A program made the translations under genes and the position numbers. 64,000 nt of DNA from Nakamurella alba (lineage in GTDB: Bacteria > Actinomycetota > Actinomycetes > Mycobacteriales > Nakamurellaceae), in contig NZ_WLYK01000001.1 of NCBI RefSeq assembly GCF_009707545.1, forward strand, positions 558,001 to 622,000. Direction: 5' to 3'. Position 1 is the stretch's first letter, and every line of letters begins with the position of its first letter. The notes under the pieces are model-generated. The model worked only from the letters and a program-made list of their open reading frames with translations. It was not told where the DNA came from and made no database searches. Of the stretch, positions 53,507 through 62,099 are shown one piece after another.

Positions 53507-54004
53507 TCAGAGGCCCTGGCCGACCCAGTAGGACTGGGCACCGGCCTGCTCCCAGGACTCGGCGTTGGTCTGCGCGGAGACGGAGTTGCCGTACTGCTGG
53601 TAGCCGTAGGCCATCTGCGCGTCGGCCTGGTCGGCCTGCGCGAGGATCCCGTCGTACCGGCCGTCCTGGTTCATGGTGTCGATGGTCTGGCCGTAGGCGG
53701 CGTACTGCTCGTTCATCTGCGCGACCTGGCCGTCCAGGGTGGCGGTGGTCTGGTCGTAGGCCTGGTTCGCCATCTGGTTGAGGTCCGCCACCGAAGGCAG
53801 GCCCATCGGGTTGGCGTCGTACCCGGGGATCTGGGTGTCGTAGGAGTAGGAGCCGTATCCGCTGTCGTACGACTCCGCACCGTACGACCCGGCGCCGTAC
53901 TCGCCGGCGTAGCCGTAGCCGTAGGAGGCGCCGCCCTCGTAGGTGCCGTAGCCGTAGGTCGCGGTGCCGTAGCCGTACCCGTACTCGCTGCCGTACTCGT
54001 CCAT
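53507..54004 (-). CDS. Tyr/Gly-rich low-complexity protein
   Basis: A 165-residue protein starting at the ATG at 54004, with GGGAG upstream. Residues 1-75 are almost only Tyr, Gly, Ser, Ala, Glu and Asp (DEYGSEYGYGYG, ASYGYGYAGEYGAG), free of Lys, Arg and Cys. The rest is Gln/Asn/Ala-rich and likely helical (LNQMANQAYDQTTATLDGQV). There is no signal peptide. The first part resembles sequences that form condensates or fibres. I know no family. Codon use is ordinary, so it seems a real gene. Confidence 0.75.
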   Translation of the reverse strand: MDEYGSEYGYGYGTATYGYGTYEGGASYGYGYAGEYGAGSYGAESYDSGYGSYSYDTQIPGYDANPMGLPSVADLNQMANQAYDQTTATLDGQVAQMNEQYAAYGQTIDTMNQDGRYDGILAQADQADAQMAYGYQQYGNSVSAQTNAESWEQAGAQSYWVGQGL

Positions 54005-54186
54005 GGGTCGCTCCCGGAGGGTGGGCCCGTCGTGTGCGGGCCGGTTGCACACTCCGATGCGACTCGCTGTCGATCGGTTCCCGATGGATCCGTCCGATTT
54101 CTCCGGTTCTTCGCTGCGTCGCGATCCGCCGAATCGGGATCGACTCTGCTGTCGTATTGTCCTGACATATCGAACGAGGAGTGCGT

Positions 54187-54600
54187 ATGGCCGACGAGGA
54201 CGACGAGATCACCTTCCGGACCCGCAAGTGGGTCCGCCCGGAAGACCTCAACCCGAACGGCACGCTGTTCGGCGGGAGCCTGCTGCGCTGGATCGACGAG
54301 GAAGCGGCGATCTACGCGATCCTGCAGCTCGGCAACGGCCGGGTGGTCACCAAGTACATGTCCGAGATCAACTTCGTGAGCTCGGCGCGGCAGGGCGAAC
54401 TGGTCGAGATGGGACTGCGGGCAACGGCTTTCGGACGCACCTCGATCACCCTGCGGGCGGCGGTGCGGAACATGATCACCCGGCGGAACATCCTGACGAT
54501 CGAGAAGGTCGTCATGGTGAACGTCGGCGAGGACGGCGTGCCCGCTCCGCACGGCTACACCGAGATCACCTACAACCGGGATCGCATGCACCTCGACTGA
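54187..54600 (+). CDS. Hotdog-fold acyl-CoA thioesterase
   Basis: A 137-residue enzyme of the YciA/acyl-CoA hydrolase type. NPNGTLFGGSLLRWIDEEAA has the N/D-x-x-G-x-x-F-G-G motif and the catalytic acidic residue on the central helix; INFVSSARQGELVEMGLRA is the second strand pair. AGGAG lies six bases before the ATG at 54187. It splits acyl-CoA to free acid and CoA. The chain length preference cannot be told. A TATTGT-like AT-rich stretch upstream may be its promoter. Confidence 0.92.
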   Translation: MADEDDEITFRTRKWVRPEDLNPNGTLFGGSLLRWIDEEAAIYAILQLGNGRVVTKYMSEINFVSSARQGELVEMGLRATAFGRTSITLRAAVRNMITRRNILTIEKVVMVNVGEDGVPAPHGYTEITYNRDRMHLD

Positions 54601-54711
54601 CCGTTCGGGGCCCGGAGGCGTTGATCGTCGGCCGCAGGGGTACCGATAAGCGACAACGGATCACCGGCCGGTGCGGACAGCCGTGGTCGGATCCACCCAG
54701 GAGGGATCGAC

Positions 54712-55044
54712 ATGACCGGCGACACGGACGACACCCGCAAGGACTTCGAAGAGGCCGTCAACATGTCCCCCGGGAGCCTGGAGAAGTGGTTGCAGACCGA
54801 CAACTCCAGGGAATCCGGCCAGCACAAGGGCGGAGGTGAGTCCACCGGCCACCATTCGGGACGGCGGATCGTCGAGATCCTGCGGAAGACCAAGGACGAC
54901 CTGACCGAGGACGACCTCGCCCACATGCGCAAGGTGGTGGGGTATGTGAAGCGGCACCTGGCGCAGCGACCGAGCGGTGACATCCGGGACACCACTTGGC
55001 GGTATTCGCTGATGAACTGGGGCCACGACCCGACGAAGAAGTAG
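54712..55044 (+). CDS. DUF3140 family protein
   Basis: A 110-residue soluble protein of a family common in actinobacteria. EAVNMSPGSLEKWLQTDNS, HHSGRRIVEILRKTKDDLTE and WRYSLMNWGHDPTKK are the conserved blocks. An AGGAGGGA lies upstream of the ATG. Function is unknown; the basic helical middle could bind DNA, but that is a guess. It is followed six bases later by another conserved small protein, so the two likely form an operon. Confidence 0.9.
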   Translation: MTGDTDDTRKDFEEAVNMSPGSLEKWLQTDNSRESGQHKGGGESTGHHSGRRIVEILRKTKDDLTEDDLAHMRKVVGYVKRHLAQRPSGDIRDTTWRYSLMNWGHDPTKK

Positions 55045-55050
55045 CCGCCG

Positions 55051-55377
55051 ATGTCGGGGTATCCGGTGACGCCGGACGGGCGCTACCTCGTCGTCCGCGG
55101 CCGGCTCTGGCGGCGGTCCGACCCGCTGCTCACGGAGGAGCAGCGGCAGCAAGCGGTGAACGCGCTGATGGACGCCCGCCGCGCGGTCGCCGCGGCGAAG
55201 CGGGCCGACGACGACACGGCGCTGGCCGCGGCCCGGGCCGCGGTGCAGGCGGCGAAGGAAGCCCTGGGCGAGCGAGGTCCGGTGTGGTGGGACGACGACG
55301 AACCCGACCTCACCCGACACCCGGCGCGCACCACGCCCTATGCGGAGTGGTGGGCGTCCGTCGCAGGCAGTGACTGA
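55051..55377 (+). CDS. Conserved small protein of unknown function
   Basis: A 108-residue protein. RYLVVRGRLWRRSDPLLTEE at the start, a long Ala/Arg helix (VNALMDARRAVAAAKRADDD) and ERGPVWWDDDEPDLTRH at the end are a pattern I know from many actinobacterial and proteobacterial genomes without known function. There is no signal peptide or membrane segment. It starts six bases after the DUF3140 gene. Confidence 0.85.
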   Translation: MSGYPVTPDGRYLVVRGRLWRRSDPLLTEEQRQQAVNALMDARRAVAAAKRADDDTALAAARAAVQAAKEALGERGPVWWDDDEPDLTRHPARTTPYAEWWASVAGSD

Positions 55378-55490
55378 CGGGCCTACATCCACCAGCGGAC
55401 GACCAGCCGCGACCGGCCTTCCCGTCAGTGGAGTCCGGGCGGGCGATCGGGTCACGCGGGGTCTCGGGGCCGCTTCGGGCGCCCGGCGGA

Positions 55491-56231
55491 TCAGGCCTCG
55501 GCGAAGAACCAGGCGACGTACCCGGTGCTCAACCAGTAGTGACGTGCCTGAGGATCCCAGCCCCACGACAACTGCCCCATGGGAAGGGATCCCGGGTCGT
55601 CGCCGAGAATGCAGTCGGGACCGCTCGGCGTCCCGAGGTCGAGGGTGAAGTCGCCGAGAGCGGATGTGGGGTCGACCTCGGTCACCGCCCCGTAGGTGTG
55701 CACCCCGCACTGACTGACCCCGGTGGCTGTCCCGCTGCCGAAGGTCAGCACGAACGAGGCGTCGTCGTGCATCAGGTCCGCGCCGCCGGCATCGGTGAGC
55801 GTCCTGACCAACCGGAAACTGTGGCCGTCCAGGTCCGCCAGACTCCGGGGATGGCCGGCCGCCGGGCCGGATCCGGATGGTGAGGTGGTGCTGTCAGAGC
55901 TCCTGGTGTCCGGGGTGTGCGTGGCGGGTGCCGAATCGACGGGGACGTCCGATACCGGTCCGGTTCCGGTAGGCCACCCCGGCGATTGCAGATCCGACGA
56001 CGGCAGATCCGACGACGGTGCGGGTGCCGGATCGACAGGGACGTCCGACACCGGACCGATGGAGCCGGCGACCAGGGGTGACGCCGAACTCGTGACCGGG
56101 CCGTTCGTCGACACGCCGGAGAAGTCCCGGGCACTCGTCGCTCCCGGTGTGGCCGCACATCCGCTGACGAGTGCCACCAGCGCGGCAGCAGCCACGAGCA
56201 GGGCTGCGTCCGACCCTCGCTTCGACCCCAT
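55491..56231 (-). CDS. Lipoprotein with a duplicated stalk and META-like domain
   Basis: A 246-residue protein. The ATG at 56231 has GAGGAG upstream and starts a signal peptide ending L-V-S-G-C, a good lipobox. The stalk holds two copies of GPVSDVPVD followed by (P/S)APA, separated by about 30 residues, with more Ser/Pro repeats. The C-terminal 120 residues (SFRLVRTLTDAGG, a Gln-Cys-Gly turn and a later D-C) resemble a META domain, loosely. It is divergent from the Gly/Arg-rich gene, and the shared gap has operator-like repeats. Confidence 0.72.
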   Translation of the reverse strand: MGSKRGSDAALLVAAAALVALVSGCAATPGATSARDFSGVSTNGPVTSSASPLVAGSIGPVSDVPVDPAPAPSSDLPSSDLQSPGWPTGTGPVSDVPVDSAPATHTPDTRSSDSTTSPSGSGPAAGHPRSLADLDGHSFRLVRTLTDAGGADLMHDDASFVLTFGSGTATGVSQCGVHTYGAVTEVDPTSALGDFTLDLGTPSGPDCILGDDPGSLPMGQLSWGWDPQARHYWLSTGYVAWFFAEA

Positions 56232-56320
56232 GAGCGCTCCTCGCATCGTCCGGACTCGTCGACAGCAGGACGGAACAGTCCGCTCGCCCGTTGCACGACG
56301 AACGCACATCTGCCTCTTAC

Positions 56321-56356
56321 TTGTGCAACGTTTGCAAGCGTGTAATCATGTAATCA
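56321..56356. promoter_or_regulatory. Promoter/operator region with inverted and direct repeats
   Basis: TGCAA-CGT-TTGCA (56324-56336) is an inverted repeat, and TGTAATCA occurs twice in tandem (56341-56348, 56349-56356). TTGTGC (56321-56326) and TAATCA (56343-56348) are 16 bases apart and could be the -35 and -10 boxes of the gene at 56406, so the repeats would overlap its promoter. Confidence 0.6.
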
Positions 56357-56405
56357 ACAACGAGAACAGGAGGTTCCCGTTTCGACGAGTACGAGGAGTA
56401 CCGAC

Positions 56406-57107
56406 ATGAGAAGGCATCCTTTCGAAGCGATGTTCAGTGCCGACGGACCCGAGGGCGAAGGTGGCCCGGGCCCGCGCGGACGACGCGGCCCCGGTGGCCG
56501 CGGGTTCGGACCGGGGCGCGGCTTCGGCCCCGGCGGTCCGGGCGGACCCCGTGGTCCGCGCGGCGGTGGCCGCGGCGGACGTGGAGGTCCCGAGGTCCCC
56601 GATGCGAGCGACGCCGCCGGCTGGTTCGCCGGTCGGCTGCCCGGTGACTGGTTCACCGGCGCCCCCGAGGTGATCGTGGACCGTGACGAGATCACGGTGC
56701 TGGGAGAGCTCCCGGCACTGGAGAACGCCGGTGGCGACGCCGCGACGATCGCGGCCGCCGAGGCCGGACGGATCTCCCGGTTCCGCGAGGACACCCGCGA
56801 GCAGCGGATCGAGATCGCCCAGCAGGCGCAGTTCCGCTACCGCCGCGAGGTCTCCTGGGGCGCCCGCCAGGGCGGCACCGAGGAGCTGTTCACCACGGCA
56901 TCCGTCCCGGTGATGACCCGGCTGCGCCAGCCCGAGCGGCAGATCCTGGACACCCTGGTCGATTCCGGGGTCGCCCGGTCCCGCGCCGACGCCCTGGTCT
57001 GGGCCGTCCGCCTGGTCGGCGAGCACGCCGACAGCTGGCTCGGTGAGCTGCGCGAGGCGATGGAGCAGGTCAACCGGGTCCGGGACAAGGGTCCCGACCT
57101 GGGCTGA
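56406..57107 (+). CDS. Conserved actinobacterial Gly/Arg-rich putative regulator
   Basis: A 233-residue protein with GAGGAG upstream of the ATG. Residues 15-65 are Gly/Arg/Pro-rich (GRGFGPGRGFGPGGPGGPRG). Then come WFAGRLPGDWFTGAPEVIVD, EAGRISRFREDTREQRIEIA, VSWGARQGG and SVPVMTRLRQPERQILDTLV with GVARSRADALVWAVRLVGEH. I know this family from many actinobacteria. The last part looks like a ribbon-helix-helix or helix-turn-helix DNA-binding region. Operator-like repeats over its promoter suggest self-control, which is inferred. A strong terminator follows. Confidence 0.82.
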   Translation: MRRHPFEAMFSADGPEGEGGPGPRGRRGPGGRGFGPGRGFGPGGPGGPRGPRGGGRGGRGGPEVPDASDAAGWFAGRLPGDWFTGAPEVIVDRDEITVLGELPALENAGGDAATIAAAEAGRISRFREDTREQRIEIAQQAQFRYRREVSWGARQGGTEELFTTASVPVMTRLRQPERQILDTLVDSGVARSRADALVWAVRLVGEHADSWLGELREAMEQVNRVRDKGPDLG

Positions 57108-57118
57108 TCCCCGACACA

Positions 57119-57154
57119 CGAAGGGCGCCACCGGAATCCCGGTGGCGCCCTTCG
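57119..57154. terminator. Strong bidirectional hairpin
   Basis: CGAAGGGCGCCACCGG (57119-57134) and CCGGTGGCGCCCTTCG (57139-57154) pair perfectly over 16 bases with a 4-base loop, between convergent genes. Confidence 0.93.
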
Positions 57155-57174
57155 TCGTCAACGGCCGGGTGTGA

Positions 57175-57858
57175 TCAGCCGAGCAGGGCCAACCAGATCG
57201 CCACGCAGTGGCAGGCCGCGGCCAGCGACACGGCGGCGTGGAACAGCTCGTGGTACCCGAAGGTCAGCGGCCAGGGGTTGGGGCGCCGGGTCGCGTAGAA
57301 CACGGCCCCGACCGTGTAGAGCAGGCCGCCCGCGACGATCAGCACGAAGGGCGCGACACCGGCATGGGTCAGCAGCTCCGGCGTGACGAAGATGGCCACC
57401 CAGCCGAGCGCGATGTAGAAGGGCACGCCCAGCCAACGCGGCGCGTGCGGGAACAGCATCTTTAGCCCGACGCCGCCCAGGGCACCGACCCACACCGTCC
57501 AGAGCACCCAGTTGCCGGTGGTCGGCGGCAGCGCCAGCGCGGCGATCGGCGTGTAGGTCCCGGCGATGAACACGAAGATCATCGAGTGGTCGGCGCGCTT
57601 CATCCAGGTGCGCGCCCGGGTGGAGACCCAGACGTGCCGGTGGTAGGTCGCACTCACCGAGAAGAGCCCGATGATGGTGGCCGCGTACACCGCACAGGCG
57701 AACGCCGCCCCGGCGCCCCGGAGGGTCGCGGCCAGCACCACCAGCGAGATCCCCATCGCCACCGCGACATACGCGGAGTAGAGGTGGATCCAGCCCCGGG
57801 CCCGGGGCCTGGTGGCGGGGGAGGGGCGGTCGAGCAGTGCGGCCGTCATGCCGTCCAT
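57175..57858 (-). CDS. trhA: PAQR-family membrane protein TrhA (hemolysin III)
   Basis: A 227-residue seven-helix membrane protein. SATYHRHVW, ADHSMIFVFIAGTYTPIA and FGYHELFHAAVSLAAACH carry the Ser, His and Asp residues that bind zinc in the PAQR superfamily. TrhA keeps membrane fluidity in balance in E. coli; the old name comes from a haemolysis assay. It is at the place of Mycobacterium Rv1085c. The start is either 57858 or the ATG three codons on, at 57849; neither has a clear ribosome binding site. Confidence 0.92.
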   Translation of the reverse strand: MDGMTAALLDRPSPATRPRARGWIHLYSAYVAVAMGISLVVLAATLRGAGAAFACAVYAATIIGLFSVSATYHRHVWVSTRARTWMKRADHSMIFVFIAGTYTPIAALALPPTTGNWVLWTVWVGALGGVGLKMLFPHAPRWLGVPFYIALGWVAIFVTPELLTHAGVAPFVLIVAGGLLYTVGAVFYATRRPNPWPLTFGYHELFHAAVSLAAACHCVAIWLALLG

Positions 57859-57993
57859 GGTGCCTGGTCCCGGACGTTCCGGCGACCGTTCGTGGGTGAC
57901 TCCACAGGCGATGCACCGGGATCACTCATCGGCCGGTCACCGGGCGGGCCCGGGTCCACGTCACGTGGCCGTGGCCCGGCCGGGTGCTGGTCG

Positions 57994-57999
57994 TAGAGT
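57994..57999 (+). promoter_or_regulatory. -10 box of a leaderless gene
   Basis: TAGAGT ends six bases before the GTG of the prenyl transferase gene at 58006. Confidence 0.55.
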
Positions 58000-58005
58000 G
58001 ACCGC

Positions 58006-58773
58006 GTGCGGCTCCCGGCTCTCGTCTACCGCCTGTACGAGTCCCGCATCGCCCGGGGACTCACCGGCGGGGCCCTCCCGCACCACATCGGCGTCATCAT
58101 CGACGGCAATCGGCGCTGGGCCCGGAAGAGCGGTCTGGCCAACGTCAACGACGGCCACCGGGCCGGCGCCGCGCACATCGCGAACCTGTTGCAGTGGTGC
58201 TCCGAGGGCGGGATCCCGATGGTCACCCTGTGGCTGCTGTCCACCGACAACCTCCGCAGACCGGACGACGAGCTGCAGCCGCTGCTGTCGATCATCACCG
58301 ATGTCGTCGACGACCTGGCCGCGCCGGACCAGCCGTGGAAGCTCCGCATGGTCGGGGCGATGGACGTGCTGCCGCCGTGGATGGCGACCCGGCTGTCGGC
58401 GGCCGAGATGCGGACCGCCGACCGCACCGGTGTCGAGGTGAACATCGCCGTCGGGTACGGCGGCCGGCAGGAGATCGCCGATGCCGTGACCTCCTACCTG
58501 CGCACCGGCGCCGCGGCCGGGCGGTCGCTGGACCAGTTGATCGACGGCCTGGACGTGGATGCGATCGGCGACCACCTCTACACCTCGGGCCAGCCGGATC
58601 CGGACCTGGTCATCCGGACCTCGGGTGAGCAGCGGCTGTCCGGCTTTCTGCTCTGGCAGAGCGCGCACTCCGAGTACTGGTTCTACGAGGCGGACTGGCC
58701 GGATTTCCGCCGGGTCGACTTCCTCCGGGCGCTGCGTGACTACGCCGCCCGGCACCGCCGCTTCGGCGAGTGA
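58006..58773 (+). CDS. Short-chain (Z)-isoprenyl diphosphate synthase-like protein
   Basis: A 255-residue cis-prenyl transferase of the UppS family. IGVIIDGNRRWARKSG holds the catalytic Asp 33 and the diphosphate loop; NIAVGYGGRQEIADAV and RTSGEQRLSGFLLWQSAHSE are the other conserved blocks, with the final Glu binding magnesium. It adds isopentenyl units to an allylic diphosphate. It has the place of Mycobacterium Rv1086, which makes Z,E-farnesyl diphosphate, so the short product is inferred. A -10 box six bases before the GTG indicates a leaderless transcript. Confidence 0.93.
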   Translation: MRLPALVYRLYESRIARGLTGGALPHHIGVIIDGNRRWARKSGLANVNDGHRAGAAHIANLLQWCSEGGIPMVTLWLLSTDNLRRPDDELQPLLSIITDVVDDLAAPDQPWKLRMVGAMDVLPPWMATRLSAAEMRTADRTGVEVNIAVGYGGRQEIADAVTSYLRTGAAAGRSLDQLIDGLDVDAIGDHLYTSGQPDPDLVIRTSGEQRLSGFLLWQSAHSEYWFYEADWPDFRRVDFLRALRDYAARHRRFGE

Positions 58774-58784
58774 GCCGCCGGGGC

Positions 58785-58790
58785 TAGCGT
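58785..58790 (+). promoter_or_regulatory. -10 box of a leaderless gene
   Basis: TAGCGT lies eight bases before the ATG at 58799, fitting a leaderless transcript. Confidence 0.5.
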
Positions 58791-58798
58791 TGGCCGCC

Positions 58799-60007
58799 AT
58801 GACCGCCACCGACGACCTCGTCACCGGATATCTCGAGCTCGGACTGCGGTTCGACCGGCTGGTCGACGGGTTCGTCGACGCCTACACCGGGGACCCGGCC
58901 GTCGGGCAACGGGTCGCCGACGAACCGATGCCGACCGCGGACGACCTGCTCGACCAGGCCCGGAACCTGCTCTTCGCGCTGCCCGACGCCGGCCTGCCCG
59001 CCGACCGGGAGGAGTTCGTCCGGGCCCACCTGGCCGCGCTGGAGCAGAACGCCGCTCGGCTGGCCGGCCGGGAGATGACGCTGGTGGAGGAGGTCGCCGC
59101 CTACTTCCAGGTCGACATCGCCCTGGTGGACACCGACGTCTACGCCCAGGCACACCAGGACATCGCGGAGCTGCTCGGCGGGTCGGGGCCGGTCGGCGAG
59201 CGGCTGTCGGCCGTGCGCGGCGCCGAGGCCTGCCCGCCGGAACTGGTGGAGCCGGCGGTCCGTGCCCTGGCCGCGGCACTGCGCGACCGGGTGGTACCGG
59301 CCGCCGGCCTGGAGCCCGGCGAGCACATCGACTTCGAGATCGAACGGGACGTCGCCTGGAGCGGCTTCAACTACTACCTCGGTGACTACACCTCGCGGGT
59401 CGCGGTCAACGCCGACGTCGCGCACCGGATGAGCCAGCTGCCGGTGCTGGTGGCGCACGAGTGCTACCCCGGCCACCACACCGAGCACTGCCGCAAGGAG
59501 GACCTGCTGGTCCGGCGCGGTGGCCAGCTCGAGCAGACGATCTTCCTGGTCAACACCCCGCAGTGCGTGATGGCGGAGGGTCTGGGCGACCTGGCGCTGT
59601 CCGCCGCGATCGGCGAGGGGTGGGGCGCCTGGGCCGCCGATGTGCTGGCCGGGATCGGGCCGTCCTTCGACCCGATGCTGGTCGAGGCGCTGGAGATCGC
59701 CGCCCGCCCGCTGAACACCGTGCGGCAGAACGCCGCGATCATGCTGCACGACGGCGGGGTGGACGAGGCGGAGGTCGCCGACTACCTGGTCCGGTGGTCG
59801 CTGGTCGACCCGGCGCGGGCGAAGCAGCAGTTGCGGTTCATGACCGATCCCCTGTGGCGGGCGTACGGCTCCACCTACGTCGAGGGGGAGCGGCTGCTGC
59901 GGCCGTGGCTGGAGGCGCGCGAGGGAGGGGTGACCGCTTTCGAGCGGTTCCGCCGGCTGCTGGACGAACCGCTGACACCGGCCGTGATCAGGGCCGAGCT
60001 GGTCTGA
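58799..60007 (+). CDS. DUF885-type putative metallopeptidase
   Basis: A 402-residue mostly helical protein. VLVAHECYPGHHTEHCRKED holds the H-E-x-x-P-G-H-H variant of the zinc peptidase motif that marks the DUF885 family, and MAEGLGDLALSAAIGEGWGA supplies a further acidic ligand. No signal peptide is present, so a cytoplasmic peptidase is likely. It is shorter than many DUF885 proteins. The ATG at 58799 lies eight bases after a TAGCGT box. Substrate unknown. Confidence 0.85.
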   Translation: MTATDDLVTGYLELGLRFDRLVDGFVDAYTGDPAVGQRVADEPMPTADDLLDQARNLLFALPDAGLPADREEFVRAHLAALEQNAARLAGREMTLVEEVAAYFQVDIALVDTDVYAQAHQDIAELLGGSGPVGERLSAVRGAEACPPELVEPAVRALAAALRDRVVPAAGLEPGEHIDFEIERDVAWSGFNYYLGDYTSRVAVNADVAHRMSQLPVLVAHECYPGHHTEHCRKEDLLVRRGGQLEQTIFLVNTPQCVMAEGLGDLALSAAIGEGWGAWAADVLAGIGPSFDPMLVEALEIAARPLNTVRQNAAIMLHDGGVDEAEVADYLVRWSLVDPARAKQQLRFMTDPLWRAYGSTYVEGERLLRPWLEAREGGVTAFERFRRLLDEPLTPAVIRAELV

Positions 60008-60057
60008 ACACGCTCCGGCCCGGGGTGCGGCAGGTCCGGGCCGGGCCCCGGAGCGGA

Positions 60058-60063
60058 TAGACT
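60058..60063 (+). promoter_or_regulatory. Probable -10 box of the YbhN-like gene
   Basis: TAGACT, about 60 bases before the ATG at 60123, with GAGGAG close to that start. Confidence 0.4.
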
Positions 60064-60122
60064 GCTCGCCCGGGTCGACCGGTGCTGCCGGGACCCGGCC
60101 GATCCGAGGAGTCCCGCACCGC

Positions 60123-61202
60123 ATGAGCACCGATCCCACCGGTACGTCCGAGCCCGGGGCCCTCCCCGACACGGACGACGACGACCTGCAGCCGGAGGCC
60201 GCGCCCGCGAACCCGCGGCGTGCCCGGCTCAAGCTGCTGCTGCGGATCGTCGGGATCCTGGTCGCGATCGCGGCGGTCGCGCTCTGCGTCCGCGCGGTGG
60301 TCAGCTCCTGGGACAAGGTCTCCCACGACCTGAGCACCGCGAACGTCTGGCTGCTGGTCCTGGCCTTCCTGTGCGGTATGGCCGGTACGACCGGCCTGGC
60401 ACTCAACTGGGGCGCCACCATCGACCTGCTGGACGGCCGTCGCTGGCCGCGGACCAAGGTCGTCACCTGGTTCTTCGCCGGCGAACTCGGCAAGTACATC
60501 CCGGGGTCGGTGTGGGCGCTGATCGGCCGCGGCGAGCTGGCCCACCGGGCCGGTGTCCGCCGCCGCACCTCCTACACGGCCACCCTGATGGCGATGTGCC
60601 TGATGCTGATCGGTGCGGTGCTGCTCTGCGCCCTGGTCGTGCCGTTCGAGCTGATCGGCGGGTCCATCGGCATCGAGGCGCTGGCGCTGCTGATCATCCC
60701 GGCGGTGGTCGTCTTCTGCCTGCCGCCGGTCAACGGGTTCGTCTTCCACCTGCTGGAGAAGGTCAGCCGCGGCCGGGTGCAGATCCCGCGGATCGGCTTC
60801 GCCCGGATGGCGCGGCTGGTGCTCGGCTACCTGCCGGCCTGGGCGCTGACGGCTGCGGTGTCGGTGTTGGTAGCGGCGGCCCTGGGGTACCAGCAACAGA
60901 TCGGGCAGGTGGCGGTCGCCGCCCTGCTGGCCTGGGTGGTCGGTTTCGTCGCGATCCCGGTGCCGGCCGGTGCCGGTATCCGCGAAGTCGTGTTCTACAC
61001 ACTGTGCGGGCTGGGCGAGGGGCCGGGCGTGGTCGTGGCCATCGCCGCCCGGCTGGCACTGATCCTGTCGGACGGACTGGGCGGGGTCGTCGCGCTCGGG
61101 GCTCTCGGCCTGCTCCGGCGCAAGGGCCGGGACGCGGTCATCCATCCGGAGAACACCGCGACCCGCGGCGCCGACGCCGCCGGAGTCACCCCGTCCGTGT
61201 GA
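60123..61202 (+). CDS. Lysylphosphatidylglycerol synthase TM-region (YbhN/UPF0104) family protein
   Basis: A 359-residue membrane protein. After an acidic cytoplasmic start (about 1-30), there are eight or so helices (LKLLLRIVGILVAIAAVALC, IEALALLIIPAVVVFCLPPV, VAIPVPAGAGIREVVFYTL). TWFFAGELGKYIPGSVWAL and VPAGAGIREVV are the family's conserved loops. Only the membrane part of lysyl-PG synthases is present; the aminoacyl transfer domain is missing. Such proteins may flip or carry lipids or glycans. Substrate unknown. Confidence 0.9.
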   Translation: MSTDPTGTSEPGALPDTDDDDLQPEAAPANPRRARLKLLLRIVGILVAIAAVALCVRAVVSSWDKVSHDLSTANVWLLVLAFLCGMAGTTGLALNWGATIDLLDGRRWPRTKVVTWFFAGELGKYIPGSVWALIGRGELAHRAGVRRRTSYTATLMAMCLMLIGAVLLCALVVPFELIGGSIGIEALALLIIPAVVVFCLPPVNGFVFHLLEKVSRGRVQIPRIGFARMARLVLGYLPAWALTAAVSVLVAAALGYQQQIGQVAVAALLAWVVGFVAIPVPAGAGIREVVFYTLCGLGEGPGVVVAIAARLALILSDGLGGVVALGALGLLRRKGRDAVIHPENTATRGADAAGVTPSV

Positions 61203-61270
61203 GAACCTTGGCCTGCAGCTGACGGATCCGGGCGTCCCGCCGGGGTCATGGCGACGAGGAGAGAACCGGC

Positions 61271-61990
61271 GTGGCAGGTCTGGCCTATCGGGTGAAGAGC
61301 ACGTACGCGGGGGCGGTGCGGGCCACCGGCCGTGTCCTGACGGCGGTGCACGTCCTGCCGAAGGAGGCCCCGCCGCGCGAGAAGCGGGTGCGGCACTGGT
61401 TCCACAGCCTCTTCCAGGTGCACGACTCGCTGGCCATCGCCCGGCTCGGTGTGCCGTGGTGGACCTACGACGCGATCGACAAGGTCGACGCCTGGCTGAA
61501 GGACCGCGCGCGCCCGATCCGCGTCTTCGAGTACGGCTCCGGCGCCAGCACGATCTGGCTGTCCGCGCGGGCCGACGAGGTCCACACCGTCGAGCACCAC
61601 AAGGGTTTCGCCGACCACATCGGCCCGAAACTGGCCACCTTCCCGAACATCTCGATGATGGTCGTCGAGCCGGTCGAGTCGCCGCTGCCCGCCGTCCCGT
61701 CGGAGAAGTCGGGCAACCGCGGCCTGGACTTCAGCGACTACGTGGCCGCCATCGACAAGGTCGGCGGGACGTTCGACGTGGTCGTCGTCGACGGCCGGGT
61801 GCGTGCCGCCTGCCTGAAGGCCGCGATCCCGCACCTCGCCGAGGACGGCATGGTCATCTTCGACAACTCCCGCCGCCGCCGGTACCGCACCGCCATCGAG
61901 ACCTCCGGGCTGACCGAGCTCAAGCTCTCCGGGCTCACCCCGACGTTGCCCTACCCGGACCAGACCTCGCTGCTCGCGCACGCGAAGTGA
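61271..61990 (+). CDS. SAM-dependent methyltransferase-fold protein
   Basis: A 239-residue soluble protein starting at GTG after GGAGAGAA. IRVFEYGSGASTIWLSARAD is a Rossmann motif I (E-x-G-x-G-x-S) as in class I methyltransferases, EVHTVEHHKGFADHI the acidic loop after strand 2, and FDVVVVDGRVRAAC strand 4. It resembles the group that sits near glycan or cell-wall genes. The catalytic residue and substrate are not clear. It is probably a single gene, followed by a weak hairpin. Confidence 0.75.
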   Translation: MAGLAYRVKSTYAGAVRATGRVLTAVHVLPKEAPPREKRVRHWFHSLFQVHDSLAIARLGVPWWTYDAIDKVDAWLKDRARPIRVFEYGSGASTIWLSARADEVHTVEHHKGFADHIGPKLATFPNISMMVVEPVESPLPAVPSEKSGNRGLDFSDYVAAIDKVGGTFDVVVVDGRVRAACLKAAIPHLAEDGMVIFDNSRRRRYRTAIETSGLTELKLSGLTPTLPYPDQTSLLAHAK

Positions 61991-62011
61991 TCCCGGGCTC
62001 CCATGGTTCTC

Positions 62012-62055
62012 GGATGGACCACCCACGCCGCTGACGAGCGCGCGTGGTGCCATCC
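62012..62055. terminator. Imperfect hairpin after the methyltransferase-like gene
   Basis: GGATGG (62012-62017) and CCATCC (62050-62055) with further, interrupted pairing inside (CCAC.CACGC / GCGTGG) may form a terminator. Confidence 0.35.
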
Positions 62056-62099
62056 ACGCTGACAACGGCGGCACGCCGACACGACGAACGGACGGGGCG

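Noticed and set aside
58784-60568. 594-codon frame opposite the DUF885 gene and beyond
   Set aside because: High-GC antisense shadow; the plus strand carries the motif-bearing protein.
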